This document shows, in pieces, positions 56,925 to 64,000 of a stretch of 64,000 nucleotides of DNA (positions are counted from its first letter, which is position 1; the number at the start of each line of letters is the position of its first letter). This DNA comes from Pseudomonadota bacterium. GTDB taxonomy: Bacteria > Pseudomonadota > Alphaproteobacteria > Acetobacterales > Acetobacteraceae. The notes below the pieces were generated by a model. That model did no database searches. It was given only the letters and a program-made list of their open reading frames with translations, and was not told the DNA's origin. The stretch lies in assembly GCA_019351895.1 (NCBI GenBank), contig JABBOH010000022.1, positions 1 to 64,000 of the forward strand. Reading direction: 5' to 3'. The translations under genes and the position numbers were made by a program.

Positions 56925-58595
56925 TCATTTTTCATGCAGGCGCAGCACGATTACGGCCCAGTCGGGGAAGGTGTAGCCGGCCATCGGCTGCGCATACGGG
57001 TCCTTCGGTGTCGGCCAGCCCACGAACTGCTTCGTGGAATACTGATCCCAATCCACCTGCTCGGTCACCGGGATCAGCGGCACGTCGTCGAGCAGTATCT
57101 TCTCCAGCTTCGACATGATCGCATGCTGCTGCGCGGTGCTCGTCGAGGTCGCGTAGCTGTCGATCAGCGCGTCGGTGTCCTTGTTCATGTAACGCTCCCA
57201 GTTCGTCGTCGCCGACTGGCCGATGGGCGCGGAGGCCGGTCCGTACAGCCACTGGCGAAATTCGTAATAGGGCGACGGACCGCCGGCCTCGTAGGCATAG
57301 GCGAGGTCGAACTGGCCGTTGTCGAGCTTCGCCGTGTAGTCGTTGCCGGCGAGGTTGGAGACATCGAGCTTGATGCCGACCGCCTTGAACTCCTGTGCGA
57401 CCACCTGAAGCGCCGCGACCCAGTCGGTATAAGCGCTCTGGTTTATGATGGTGAAGGCGAGCGGCTTCCCGTCGGGCGTGGTGAAGATGCCGTCGGAGCC
57501 TCGCTTGTATCCGGCCTTCTCGAGGATATCGATCGCCTTCTGCGGATCGTATTTGTAACCCGCGGCCGCAAGTTCCGATTTGTCGAGCCAGGGCGTGAAG
57601 GTCGGCTCGACGACCCCGGCCTGATTGGCGGGGGGCTCATAGCCATACTCGCCGATCATCGCGACGCGGGCATTGTTGAGCGCATAGACCATCGCCTTAC
57701 GGACGTTCACGTCCTTGAGGATCGGATTGGTCTGGTTGATGAAGATCGAGACGTTGACGGTCGGCGGAAACCAATAGTGGTTGTCCTTGCTCTTCGAAAG
57801 ATATTCGGCCTTCATGTTGGGAATGAACTGCGCGCCCCATTGCGCCTCGCCGGTCGAGAGAACCTCGTTTGCCGGCGGGTTGGTCGTGAAGGCGGGATAC
57901 TCGATCTTGGCTATCTTCGGCAGCCCGGGCTGCCAGTAGTTCGGGTTGCGCGCGTAGCTCACATCCTGCGGCGTGCAGCGCGCCATCGTGAAGGGGCCGG
58001 TGCCGACGGGATGCGCGTCCTGGTAGGTTGTCGGGTCCTTCGCCTTCGACCAGACGTGCTCGGGCACGATGCCGACCTGATCGGCGATGTAGTAGAAATA
58101 GGGCACGGCGGCTGTCTTGAACGTGAAAGTGACGGTGTCGTCACCTGATGCCGTCGCGCTCGACAGGGCGGACCAGACGGAATTCAGGTCGAGCGCCGGA
58201 TACTTCTTGAGCATGTTGAAGGTGAAGGCGACATCGGCGGCCGTCAGAGGCGTGCCGTCCGTCCACTTCACGCCCTTGCGCAAGGTGAAAGTGATCACCT
58301 TGTTACTGTCGGTCCAGGCGTAGGAGGTGGCGAGCCACGGCGTCACTTTCGCATTCTGCAGCGTGTTGACGAACATCAGCGTCTCGTAAATGGGCCCGAC
58401 GGAGAGGAAGTTCGAATTCGGGTTGAAGGGGCTGAACCCGCAGGTCCATAGGAACTGCGCGTCGGAGATCGTCAGCGTTCCACCGTCATCTGCCGCCTGC
58501 GCTGCCTTCGGCAGGCCGCCTGATCCAACACCCAGACCCACGCCGGCCAGCAGAGCCGCGATCGAGGCTCTCTTCGTCCAGATACGCTTCGCCAT
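56925..58595 (-). CDS. oligopeptide-type ABC substrate-binding protein (SBP_bac_5)
   Basis: A 556-residue periplasmic protein with a signal peptide (SIAALLAGVGLGVGSGGLP, probable cut after AQA near residue 34). WLATSYAWTDSNKVITFTLRKGVKWTDGTPLTAADVAFTF is the cluster C signature. Members of this family bind peptides, nickel, or oligosaccharides and opines; the neighbouring kinase and dehydrogenase argue for a carbohydrate-like ligand, but that is inference. CTGGAGAG precedes the ATG. Confidence 0.92.
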   Translation of the reverse strand: MAKRIWTKRASIAALLAGVGLGVGSGGLPKAAQAADDGGTLTISDAQFLWTCGFSPFNPNSNFLSVGPIYETLMFVNTLQNAKVTPWLATSYAWTDSNKVITFTLRKGVKWTDGTPLTAADVAFTFNMLKKYPALDLNSVWSALSSATASGDDTVTFTFKTAAVPYFYYIADQVGIVPEHVWSKAKDPTTYQDAHPVGTGPFTMARCTPQDVSYARNPNYWQPGLPKIAKIEYPAFTTNPPANEVLSTGEAQWGAQFIPNMKAEYLSKSKDNHYWFPPTVNVSIFINQTNPILKDVNVRKAMVYALNNARVAMIGEYGYEPPANQAGVVEPTFTPWLDKSELAAAGYKYDPQKAIDILEKAGYKRGSDGIFTTPDGKPLAFTIINQSAYTDWVAALQVVAQEFKAVGIKLDVSNLAGNDYTAKLDNGQFDLAYAYEAGGPSPYYEFRQWLYGPASAPIGQSATTNWERYMNKDTDALIDSYATSTSTAQQHAIMSKLEKILLDDVPLIPVTEQVDWDQYSTKQFVGWPTPKDPYAQPMAGYTFPDWAVIVLRLHEK

Positions 58596-58661
58596 GGCAC
58601 TCTCCAGAGGTCAACGCGTTGCAGCGACGACGCCGTGGCCCTACGCGGCCACGACAAACTT

Positions 58662-59447
58662 TCAGGTCATGTAAACGCCGCCCGTCACATTCACCGACTG
58701 TCCGGTCATGAACCGGGCGGCGTCCGACAGCAGAAAGGCAACAACGCCGGCCACGTCCTCGGGCTCCTCGATGCGGCCGAGAGGTGTCAGGGCGACGTAT
58801 TCGTCAAGCACGGCCTGCGGCGTCATACCGCGCAACTCCGCTTCCCAGATAGCTTCGCGATACTGCATGCCGGTCCGCACGAAGCCGGGGCACACCGCGT
58901 TGATGCGAATGCCGTGCTTCGCCATCTCTCGCGCGAGCGCCTGCGTCCAGCCGATGACGGCGAACTTGCTCGCCGAATAGTGGGCCAGCAGCGGCGCACC
59001 GACCTTGCCCGCTAGCGAAGCGGTGTTGCAGATGGCGCCCTTGATGTTGCGATCGACGAAATGACGACACGCGATCTGGTTCGTCAGGAACACCCCACGC
59101 GCATTCACGTCAATGTTCAGGTTCCAGTCGGCATCGGTAATCTCCAGCGCCGGCTTCATGGTGGAGACGCCGGCGTTGGCGACGACGCGCTCGATACGGC
59201 CAAGTGCCGCCGCGGCTTCAGCAAAACCTGCCTCGACGCTCTCCCGTTTCGTGACATCCATGGTGATGGCGACGACTTCGGACGAAATGGCGGCGGCTGC
59301 GGCCTGCGCGGCCTCGCCGTCGATGTCGGCGATGACGAGGTGGACTCCGTGCTTGTACAGTGCGGTCGCGATGGCACGGCCGATACCGGTGGCGCCGCCG
59401 GTGACGAGCGCCGTCTTGCCGGCGAGATCGCCGCCGATCCTGTCCAT
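58662..59447 (-). CDS. short-chain dehydrogenase/reductase
   Basis: A 261-residue classical SDR: TGGATGIGRAIA binds NAD(P), NAGVS follows beta-4, the Ser is in TASLAGKVGAPLLA, and YSASK is the catalytic Tyr-Lys. VADI rather than an Arg-rich beta-2 suggests NAD. ATG 59447 follows GGGAG; upstream in-frame starts would add unrelated residues. It precedes the binding protein gene, so it is likely the first gene of the transporter operon and may oxidise the imported polyol or sugar. Confidence 0.88.
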   Translation of the reverse strand: MDRIGGDLAGKTALVTGGATGIGRAIATALYKHGVHLVIADIDGEAAQAAAAAISSEVVAITMDVTKRESVEAGFAEAAAALGRIERVVANAGVSTMKPALEITDADWNLNIDVNARGVFLTNQIACRHFVDRNIKGAICNTASLAGKVGAPLLAHYSASKFAVIGWTQALAREMAKHGIRINAVCPGFVRTGMQYREAIWEAELRGMTPQAVLDEYVALTPLGRIEEPEDVAGVVAFLLSDAARFMTGQSVNVTGGVYMT

Positions 59448-59508
59448 CACGCTCCCGCTACCCCTTACCGCACAAACATTCGCAACCATAACAGCGAGAA
59501 AACGGCAG

Positions 59509-59528
59509 TCAAACAATTTCAAACAATT
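59509..59528. repeat. direct repeat in divergent promoter, candidate DeoR operator
   Basis: TCAAACAATT occurs twice back to back (59509-59518 and 59519-59528), with a further ACAAACATT near 59471-59480. It sits in the AT-rich centre of the SDR/DeoR divergent promoter. The 10-bp period places both copies on one helix face, as expected for a repressor operator. Confidence 0.5.
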
Positions 59529-59589
59529 TTGCTGAGCGATTTTGTTCGATCATGTTGTGTGGTGCGCAAGCACCAGCTAGAGTTGCTTG

Positions 59590-60450
59590 ATGACCGATGA
59601 CTCAAGCTTGGTCCGCACGCCGGATGACGAAGCGGAGCCGGTGGTTCCCGCAGCGCCCGCGGGGGCACGCCGCGCAGCCCTCACGCGTCTCATCCGAGAT
59701 CGCGGATTTGTCCTTGTTGCCGATGTGGCGAGGGAAATCGGCATTTCTGACATGACGGTGCGCCGCGACCTCGAAGTGCTTGAGCGGGACGGCCTCGTCC
59801 AGCGTTTGCACGGTGGCGCGGTACCCGCCCCCCAAGTGAACGCCATTTCATCCGAGCCCTCCTACGCCGCACGGCGCGATCTGAACCGTGAGGCGAAGCA
59901 GCGGCTCGCGGTCGCGGCGGCCGCCCTCGTACTGCCGGGGCAGGCGATCGGACTTGATGTCGGCTCGACCGTCGCCTGTGTCGCCGCGGAACTCGCGGCG
60001 CATGATGCGATCGAGATCGTCACGAACAGCCTGCAGACAATCCTCGCCATGCCGCAGCCCTTCCTGCCGGAGGTCTTCCTGCTTGGCGGCCGGCTCCGTC
60101 CGCGGGAGGGTTCGCTCTGCGGCGGCATTACGCGTCAACAGCTTTCCGGCCACTGGATGGATCGCGTCTTCATCGGCGTCGCGGGCATCGACGAGCTCGG
60201 TATCTACGACTACTCGCCTGAGGAAGCCGAAATCAAAACCGTTTTCATGCAGCAGGCCTCGGCGGTGACGGTGCTTTGCGACAGCAGCAAGTTCAGCCGT
60301 CGATCCTTCGTGCGCGTCTGCGGGTTCGAGGCGATCAGCAGCATCGTCACCGACACGCCACCGCCGTCCGCCATTCGTGCGGCGGTCGAGCGCGCGCACG
60401 TCGAGATCATCATCGCCGGCCCGGCAGCGCCGGACTCCGAGGACCTGTAG
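59590..60450 (+). CDS. DeoR/GlpR-family transcriptional regulator
   Basis: A 286-residue regulator: helix-turn-helix LTRLIRDRGFVLVADVAREI followed by GISDMTVRRDLEVLERDGLVQRLHGGAV, then the sensor domain (GLDVGSTVACVAAEL, EIVTNSLQTILAM, LLGGRLRPREGSLCGG). An N-terminal tail of about 25 residues is longer than usual. It is divergent from the SDR-transporter operon and heads the BtpA-kinase operon, so it probably controls both. Confidence 0.9.
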   Translation: MTDDSSLVRTPDDEAEPVVPAAPAGARRAALTRLIRDRGFVLVADVAREIGISDMTVRRDLEVLERDGLVQRLHGGAVPAPQVNAISSEPSYAARRDLNREAKQRLAVAAAALVLPGQAIGLDVGSTVACVAAELAAHDAIEIVTNSLQTILAMPQPFLPEVFLLGGRLRPREGSLCGGITRQQLSGHWMDRVFIGVAGIDELGIYDYSPEEAEIKTVFMQQASAVTVLCDSSKFSRRSFVRVCGFEAISSIVTDTPPPSAIRAAVERAHVEIIIAGPAAPDSEDL

Positions 60451-60491
60451 GCACCGTCACGCGGGCGCCGACATAACGATCGAGGGGCAGA

Positions 60492-61289
60492 ATGTTCGAT
60501 TTCTTCGACGGCAAGAAGAAGGTCGTCATCGGGATGGTGCATATCGGCGCATTGCCGGGCACGCCGCTTTACGACGAGCACGGGGGCATAAATGCCCTCA
60601 TCCAGAAGGCGGCCATGGATCTCGAGCACCTGCAAGCGGGTGGCGTGGACGCGGTCATGTTCGGCAACGAAAACGACCGTCCATATTCCCTGAAGGCGCC
60701 GACGGCGTCGGTCGCGGCGATGAGCGCCGTCGTCTCCTTCCTCAGCCCCAGCATCCGTGTGCCCTTCGGCGTAAACTACCTCTGGGATCCGGTGGCGAGC
60801 GTCGCCATTGCCGCCGCGACCGGCGCCCACTTTGTGCGCGAGATCTTCACCGGGGTCTATGCGTCCGACATGGGACTTTGGGTGCCGGACTGCGACGGCG
60901 CCTTGCGGGCGCGGCGCGATCTTGGCGTTCGCAACCTCAAGCTTCTCTTCAACATCAATGCCGAATTCGCGGCCCCGCTCGACACGCGCCCCCTGGCGCT
61001 CCGCGCCCGCAGCGCCGTCTTTTCCTCGCTCGCCGATGCCATACTCGTCTCCGGTCCGATCACCGGTCAGGCGACCTCCCAATCCGACCTGAACGAGGTC
61101 TGCGCAGCGGTCCGCGATGTGCCGGTCTTCGCCAATACGGGTGTCCACCTCGGCAACGTCGCGGATGTGCTGGGCGTCGCGGATGGCTGCGTTGTCGGCA
61201 CGCATTTCAAGGTCGGCGGTCACACCTGGAACGCCGTCGATCCCGCCCGCGTGCGCGCGTTCATGGGCAAGGTCGCGACGCTGCGCTGA
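60492..61289 (+). CDS. BtpA/SgcQ-family TIM-barrel protein
   Basis: A 265-residue protein of the BtpA family: GMVHIGALPGTPLYDE at the start, MDLEHLQAGGVDAVMFGNEND, NYLWDPVASVAIAAATGAHFVRE, ILVSGPITGQATSQSDL and FANTGVHLGNVADVL. BtpA was named for photosystem I stability in cyanobacteria, while SgcQ lies in a putative sugar operon of E. coli; the reaction is unknown. Between a DeoR regulator and a sugar kinase, an aldolase- or isomerase-like role is possible. Confidence 0.85.
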   Translation: MFDFFDGKKKVVIGMVHIGALPGTPLYDEHGGINALIQKAAMDLEHLQAGGVDAVMFGNENDRPYSLKAPTASVAAMSAVVSFLSPSIRVPFGVNYLWDPVASVAIAAATGAHFVREIFTGVYASDMGLWVPDCDGALRARRDLGVRNLKLLFNINAEFAAPLDTRPLALRARSAVFSSLADAILVSGPITGQATSQSDLNEVCAAVRDVPVFANTGVHLGNVADVLGVADGCVVGTHFKVGGHTWNAVDPARVRAFMGKVATLR

Positions 61290-61304
61290 GGGAGCGCGGC
61301 CTCC

Positions 61305-62846
61305 ATGCCCGCGGTCATCGGCATCGATATCGGCACGACGTCGACGATCGGCATCCTCATCGATCTGCCGGATCGCATCGTCGCCGTCGTGTCCCGCCCC
61401 GTCGATCTCGTGTCGCTGCATCCTGGCTGGGCCGAGGAGGATCCGGAACAGTGGTGGCGGAACACCTGCGCCATCACGCGCGAACTGCTGGAGACGGCGC
61501 CGGAGCTTCGCGGCTCGCTCGCTGCCATCGGAGTCGCCGGCATGGTGCCGGCCGTGGTGCTGCTCGATGGTGCAGGCCGAGTTCTCCGCCGCAGCATCCA
61601 GCAGAGCGATGGGCGCTGCATGGCGGAGGTCGAGGCGCTGGCGCAGGAGGTCGACGCCAACGCCTTCCTGCGTCGCACGGGGAACGGCATCAACCAGCAG
61701 ATTGTGGCGGCCAAGCTGCGCTGGCTCGCGCGGCACGAGCCGGAGGTCTTCGCTCGCATCGCGACCGTTTTCGGCTCCTACGACTTCATCAACTGGAAGC
61801 TTAGCGGCGCCCGAACGATTGAGCACAACTGGGCGCTGGAAGCGGGTTTCGTCGATTTGGCGGATGGGTGCGTCGCGCCGGACCTCGTGGCGCTCGCCGG
61901 CATCCCGGCCGCGGCCTTGCCGCCGATCGCCGAGAGCCATTGCGTGATCGGGCATGTCACCGCGGCGGCGGCTGCCGAAAGCGGCGTGCCGGAAGGCTTG
62001 CCCGTGGTCGCCGGTGCGGCCGATCATGTAGCCTCGGCCTACGCAGCGGGCGTTGTCGCGGAAGGCGACGTGCTGCTGAAGTTCGGCGGGGCGGGGGATA
62101 TCCTGATCGCCGCTGACACGGCGCGGCCGGATGCGCGGCTGTTTCTCGACCGCCACGTGATCCCGGGCCGCTTCATGCCGAATGGCTGCATGGCGGCGAC
62201 GGGTGCCATGCTCAACTGGATCGTTTCCGGCTTTGCGGCTGGCGTGGTGGCGGGCTCCGACGATCCGCATGCCACGCTCGACGCGCTGGCCGCGGCTATT
62301 CCGCCGGGCAGCGACGGCGTCGTCGTGTTGCCTTATCTCCTCGGGGAGAAGAGCCCCATCCACGATCCGCTGGCACGCGGCACGATCACCGGCCTCAGCC
62401 TCAGCCACGGGCCGGCCCATCTGTGGCGCGCGGCGCTGGAAGGCGTGGGCTACGCCTTCCTCCACCACATCGAGGTGTTTCGCGAATTGGGCTACCCCGT
62501 GCGGCGGTTGCTGGCCTCGGACGGCGGCTCGCGCAGCCTCGTCTGGATGCAGATCGTCGCCGATATCATCGGGATGCCGGTGCAGCGGCTGGAAGGCCAC
62601 CCGGGATCCTGCCTTGGCGCTGCGTGGGTGGCGGCGGTGGGCGTCGGCGCCAGCACTGACTGGGCAGGCGCCCGAGCGCTCGTAAAGTTGGGCGAGGTCG
62701 TGGTGCCCAATCCCGCCCATGCGGCGGGGTACGCCCGGGGCTATGGGCAGTTCCGGAGTTTGTATCTCCGTTTGGCGCCCTGGTTCGCCGAAACCATCGC
62801 GACGGGTTTTCTGGCAGGCCTCGACCGTGCGAAGATGGAGCCATGA
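61305..62846 (+). CDS. FGGY-family carbohydrate kinase
   Basis: A 513-residue sugar kinase: IGIDIGTTSTIGILID is the phosphate-binding start, HPGWAEEDPEQWW, GSYDFINWKLSGARTIEHNWA and VVAGAADHVASAYAAG are typical, with the FGGY signature region LEGVGYAFLHHIEVFRELG and the ATP region LASDGGSRSLVWMQIVADIIGMPV. It resembles xylulokinases, but the sugar cannot be identified. It begins 15 nt after BtpA and ends the operon. Confidence 0.9.
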   Translation: MPAVIGIDIGTTSTIGILIDLPDRIVAVVSRPVDLVSLHPGWAEEDPEQWWRNTCAITRELLETAPELRGSLAAIGVAGMVPAVVLLDGAGRVLRRSIQQSDGRCMAEVEALAQEVDANAFLRRTGNGINQQIVAAKLRWLARHEPEVFARIATVFGSYDFINWKLSGARTIEHNWALEAGFVDLADGCVAPDLVALAGIPAAALPPIAESHCVIGHVTAAAAAESGVPEGLPVVAGAADHVASAYAAGVVAEGDVLLKFGGAGDILIAADTARPDARLFLDRHVIPGRFMPNGCMAATGAMLNWIVSGFAAGVVAGSDDPHATLDALAAAIPPGSDGVVVLPYLLGEKSPIHDPLARGTITGLSLSHGPAHLWRAALEGVGYAFLHHIEVFRELGYPVRRLLASDGGSRSLVWMQIVADIIGMPVQRLEGHPGSCLGAAWVAAVGVGASTDWAGARALVKLGEVVVPNPAHAAGYARGYGQFRSLYLRLAPWFAETIATGFLAGLDRAKMEP

Positions 62847-63399
62847 CGAGGCCCGTCTCCGGGGTAGGGGTTGTCAGGTTGGCGGCGGAGTTGGGGCGTA
62901 GCAGTCTGAGAGGCATGAATTTGCCCCGTTATCATTGGCGGGTTGGGCTACTATACCTTCGTGTCATGGCGATCTCACAGGGCGACGTGCCAGAGAGGGC
63001 CTGCAGGTAGGTCCCGCGCTGCCCGCTGGTGAGCGCCACCTTGATCGGCCGGTTGGCGGTCGCGCAGGAGGCAGGGACCGCCTCTGGGCTCGGTCCTTAT
63101 GGCCGGCGCTCGGAGGGAGCGCTGAGCGATCAGCTTCGCAGCCGCGTCGCCGCCGGCGCCTTTGAAGCGTTAGGGGAAGCGCAACCACACCCGCCTCGGC
63201 CTCCAGGGAAGCACAGAGGTGCCCAAAGCGAGCCATCTTGATGGAGCGCGACGTTTCGCATTACGGCCTGTGATGCAGGCGACAAGCGGCCGGTTGGGAG
63301 CTACCCATGCCAAAAGCGGCCCCAAGCCTCCTTGCTCTACACCTTCTGCTGCTTCCCCGGCGTTAGCGCCAGTACGAGGAAGCAAATAACGGCCCGTAG
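62847..63399. other. decayed region after the kinase gene
   Basis: About 550 nt with no recognised gene. All frames are short and the open stretches do not look like known proteins; together with the transposase fragment that follows this is probably insertion-sequence debris. No terminator with a T-run was seen after the kinase. Confidence 0.4.
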
Positions 63400-63564
63400 G
63401 ACCGCCGTGGTCGCTACCAGCGGCAGGGGGATGACGAGGTATTCGCCGCGATCCGGCAGCTCGCCGATGCCCGTCCGACTTATGGCTACCGACGGATCAC
63501 AGCGCTCCTGAACCGAGCACGTCGCGCATCCGGCGCCGAAGTGACGACTTCTCGTCCCTCGTAG
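63400..63564 (+). mobile_element. IS3-family OrfB remnant
   Basis: Between stop codons at 63397 and 63562 the frame reads DRRGRYQRQGDDEVFAAIRQ then LADARPTYGYRRITALLNRA, the N-terminal HTH_21 part of IS3-type OrfB (family pattern: RPTYGYRRIxALL). The catalytic DDE domain is absent, so the element is dead. Confidence 0.7.
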
Positions 63565-64000
63565 AGCAGCGGCGCCACGGCCTTAGCGGCGACGGCGTCG
63601 CGCATAGAATATGAAGGCTGAACCAGAAGGTGTTAGGTCGTGCCCGTCAAGTGGTAGAATGTGATGGGCCATGAGCCAATCGTTAATGTTGCCAACCGTT
63701 TTCATATCGTTCTGAAAAGCCAAATTCCGCCGCCGCCTGTCGGCCGGCGTTGCGAGAGCAGAGCGGCTCGCCAGCCACCCGCCCCAAAACGGCGGTTCGG
63801 CGCTCCGCCTTGACCTGGTCCTGCATCGCGTCTGTTTGGATCACCCTGTGGCGCTCAGTTGCCCCGATACCGATGTGGTCTGCTGTAGTAACCTTTGACA
63901 TCGCTGAACATAACCGTAGCGCACACAGTGCCAAAATCGTTTATGGAATCAATATGCCCGGAGCTTGCTCGGCGAAATGCGGCGGAGGTCTCTCGCGGCT
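63565..64000. other. right edge without recognised gene
   Basis: No convincing coding region. A plus-strand frame opens at about 63931 (MESICPELARRNAAEV after GTGCCAAAATCG) and runs to the window edge; it could be the start of a truncated gene, but too little is visible. Confidence 0.3.

Noticed and set aside
60210-62720. 836-residue minus-strand open frame
   Set aside because: Antisense shadow of the DeoR, BtpA and FGGY kinase genes; its sequence is charged and low in hydrophobic structure and matches nothing, while the plus strand shows clear families.
63683-63934. 83-residue minus-strand frame near the right edge
   Set aside because: No recognisable motif and no ribosome site; part of decayed DNA.

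Overview
The window reads as high-GC chromosomal DNA of an alphaproteobacterium, most likely Hyphomicrobiales. The pointers are a giant cyclic beta-1,2-glucan synthase next to phosphoglucomutase, a CheB-CheR fusion, FNR/FixK-type boxes, and dense Opp/Rbs-type ABC operons with DeoR regulators. Genus cannot be fixed from the sequence alone.

Layout. 1-19 kb is a stress and central-carbon block: a CheB-CheR fusion running off the left edge, a lone receiver protein, a frameshifted histidine phosphatase joined to a decayed class I fructose-bisphosphate aldolase, phosphoketolase (xfp), a slipin, cyclic glucan synthase, pgm and a zinc alcohol dehydrogenase. 19.4-30.4 kb is one tightly packed chemosensory operon: a soluble receptor with two signalling tips, a triple CheW, CheB, CheR, CheA, a STAS-like protein, CheY, CheC and a PAS hybrid kinase. 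30.4-37.8 kb holds a quinone-reductase-like MDR, a fatty acid desaturase, groES-groEL with a clear terminator, and an SfnB-like/LLM flavin pair. 37.8-46 kb is an anaerobic-type block: a BON protein, arcDABC (arginine deiminase pathway), a second alcohol dehydrogenase and a CBS-domain protein. 46.4-62.8 kb is a catabolic region: a MetX-like hydrolase, a DeoR plus sugar ABC operon, an oligopeptide-type ABC operon with an SDR dehydrogenase, and a divergent DeoR-BtpA-FGGY kinase operon. IS3-family fragments (OrfA-like at 46.2 kb, OrfB-like at 63.4 kb) lie on both sides of it. The last kilobase is decayed DNA.

The main new observation is regulatory. Six promoters in the first 33 kb (receiver protein, xfp, slipin, cyclic glucan synthase, alcohol dehydrogenase, groESL) share a box of form GTAnTTTCCGAnCCTG placed 31-32 nt (counted from the end of its first six bases) before a -10-like hexamer, with poor -35 sequences between. 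This looks like one activator with a fixed class II position; the core resembles rhizobial FixJ sites as I recall them. A second set of promoters, 38-45.5 kb (BON, arcD, alcohol dehydrogenase 2, CBS), carries FNR/FixK-type TTGAC/T-N4-A/GTCAA boxes. Together they suggest a two-tier low-oxygen or energy-stress programme that switches on phosphoketolase, arginine fermentation, alcohol dehydrogenases, a chaperonin copy and envelope glucan synthesis.

No tRNA, rRNA or CRISPR array was recognised.
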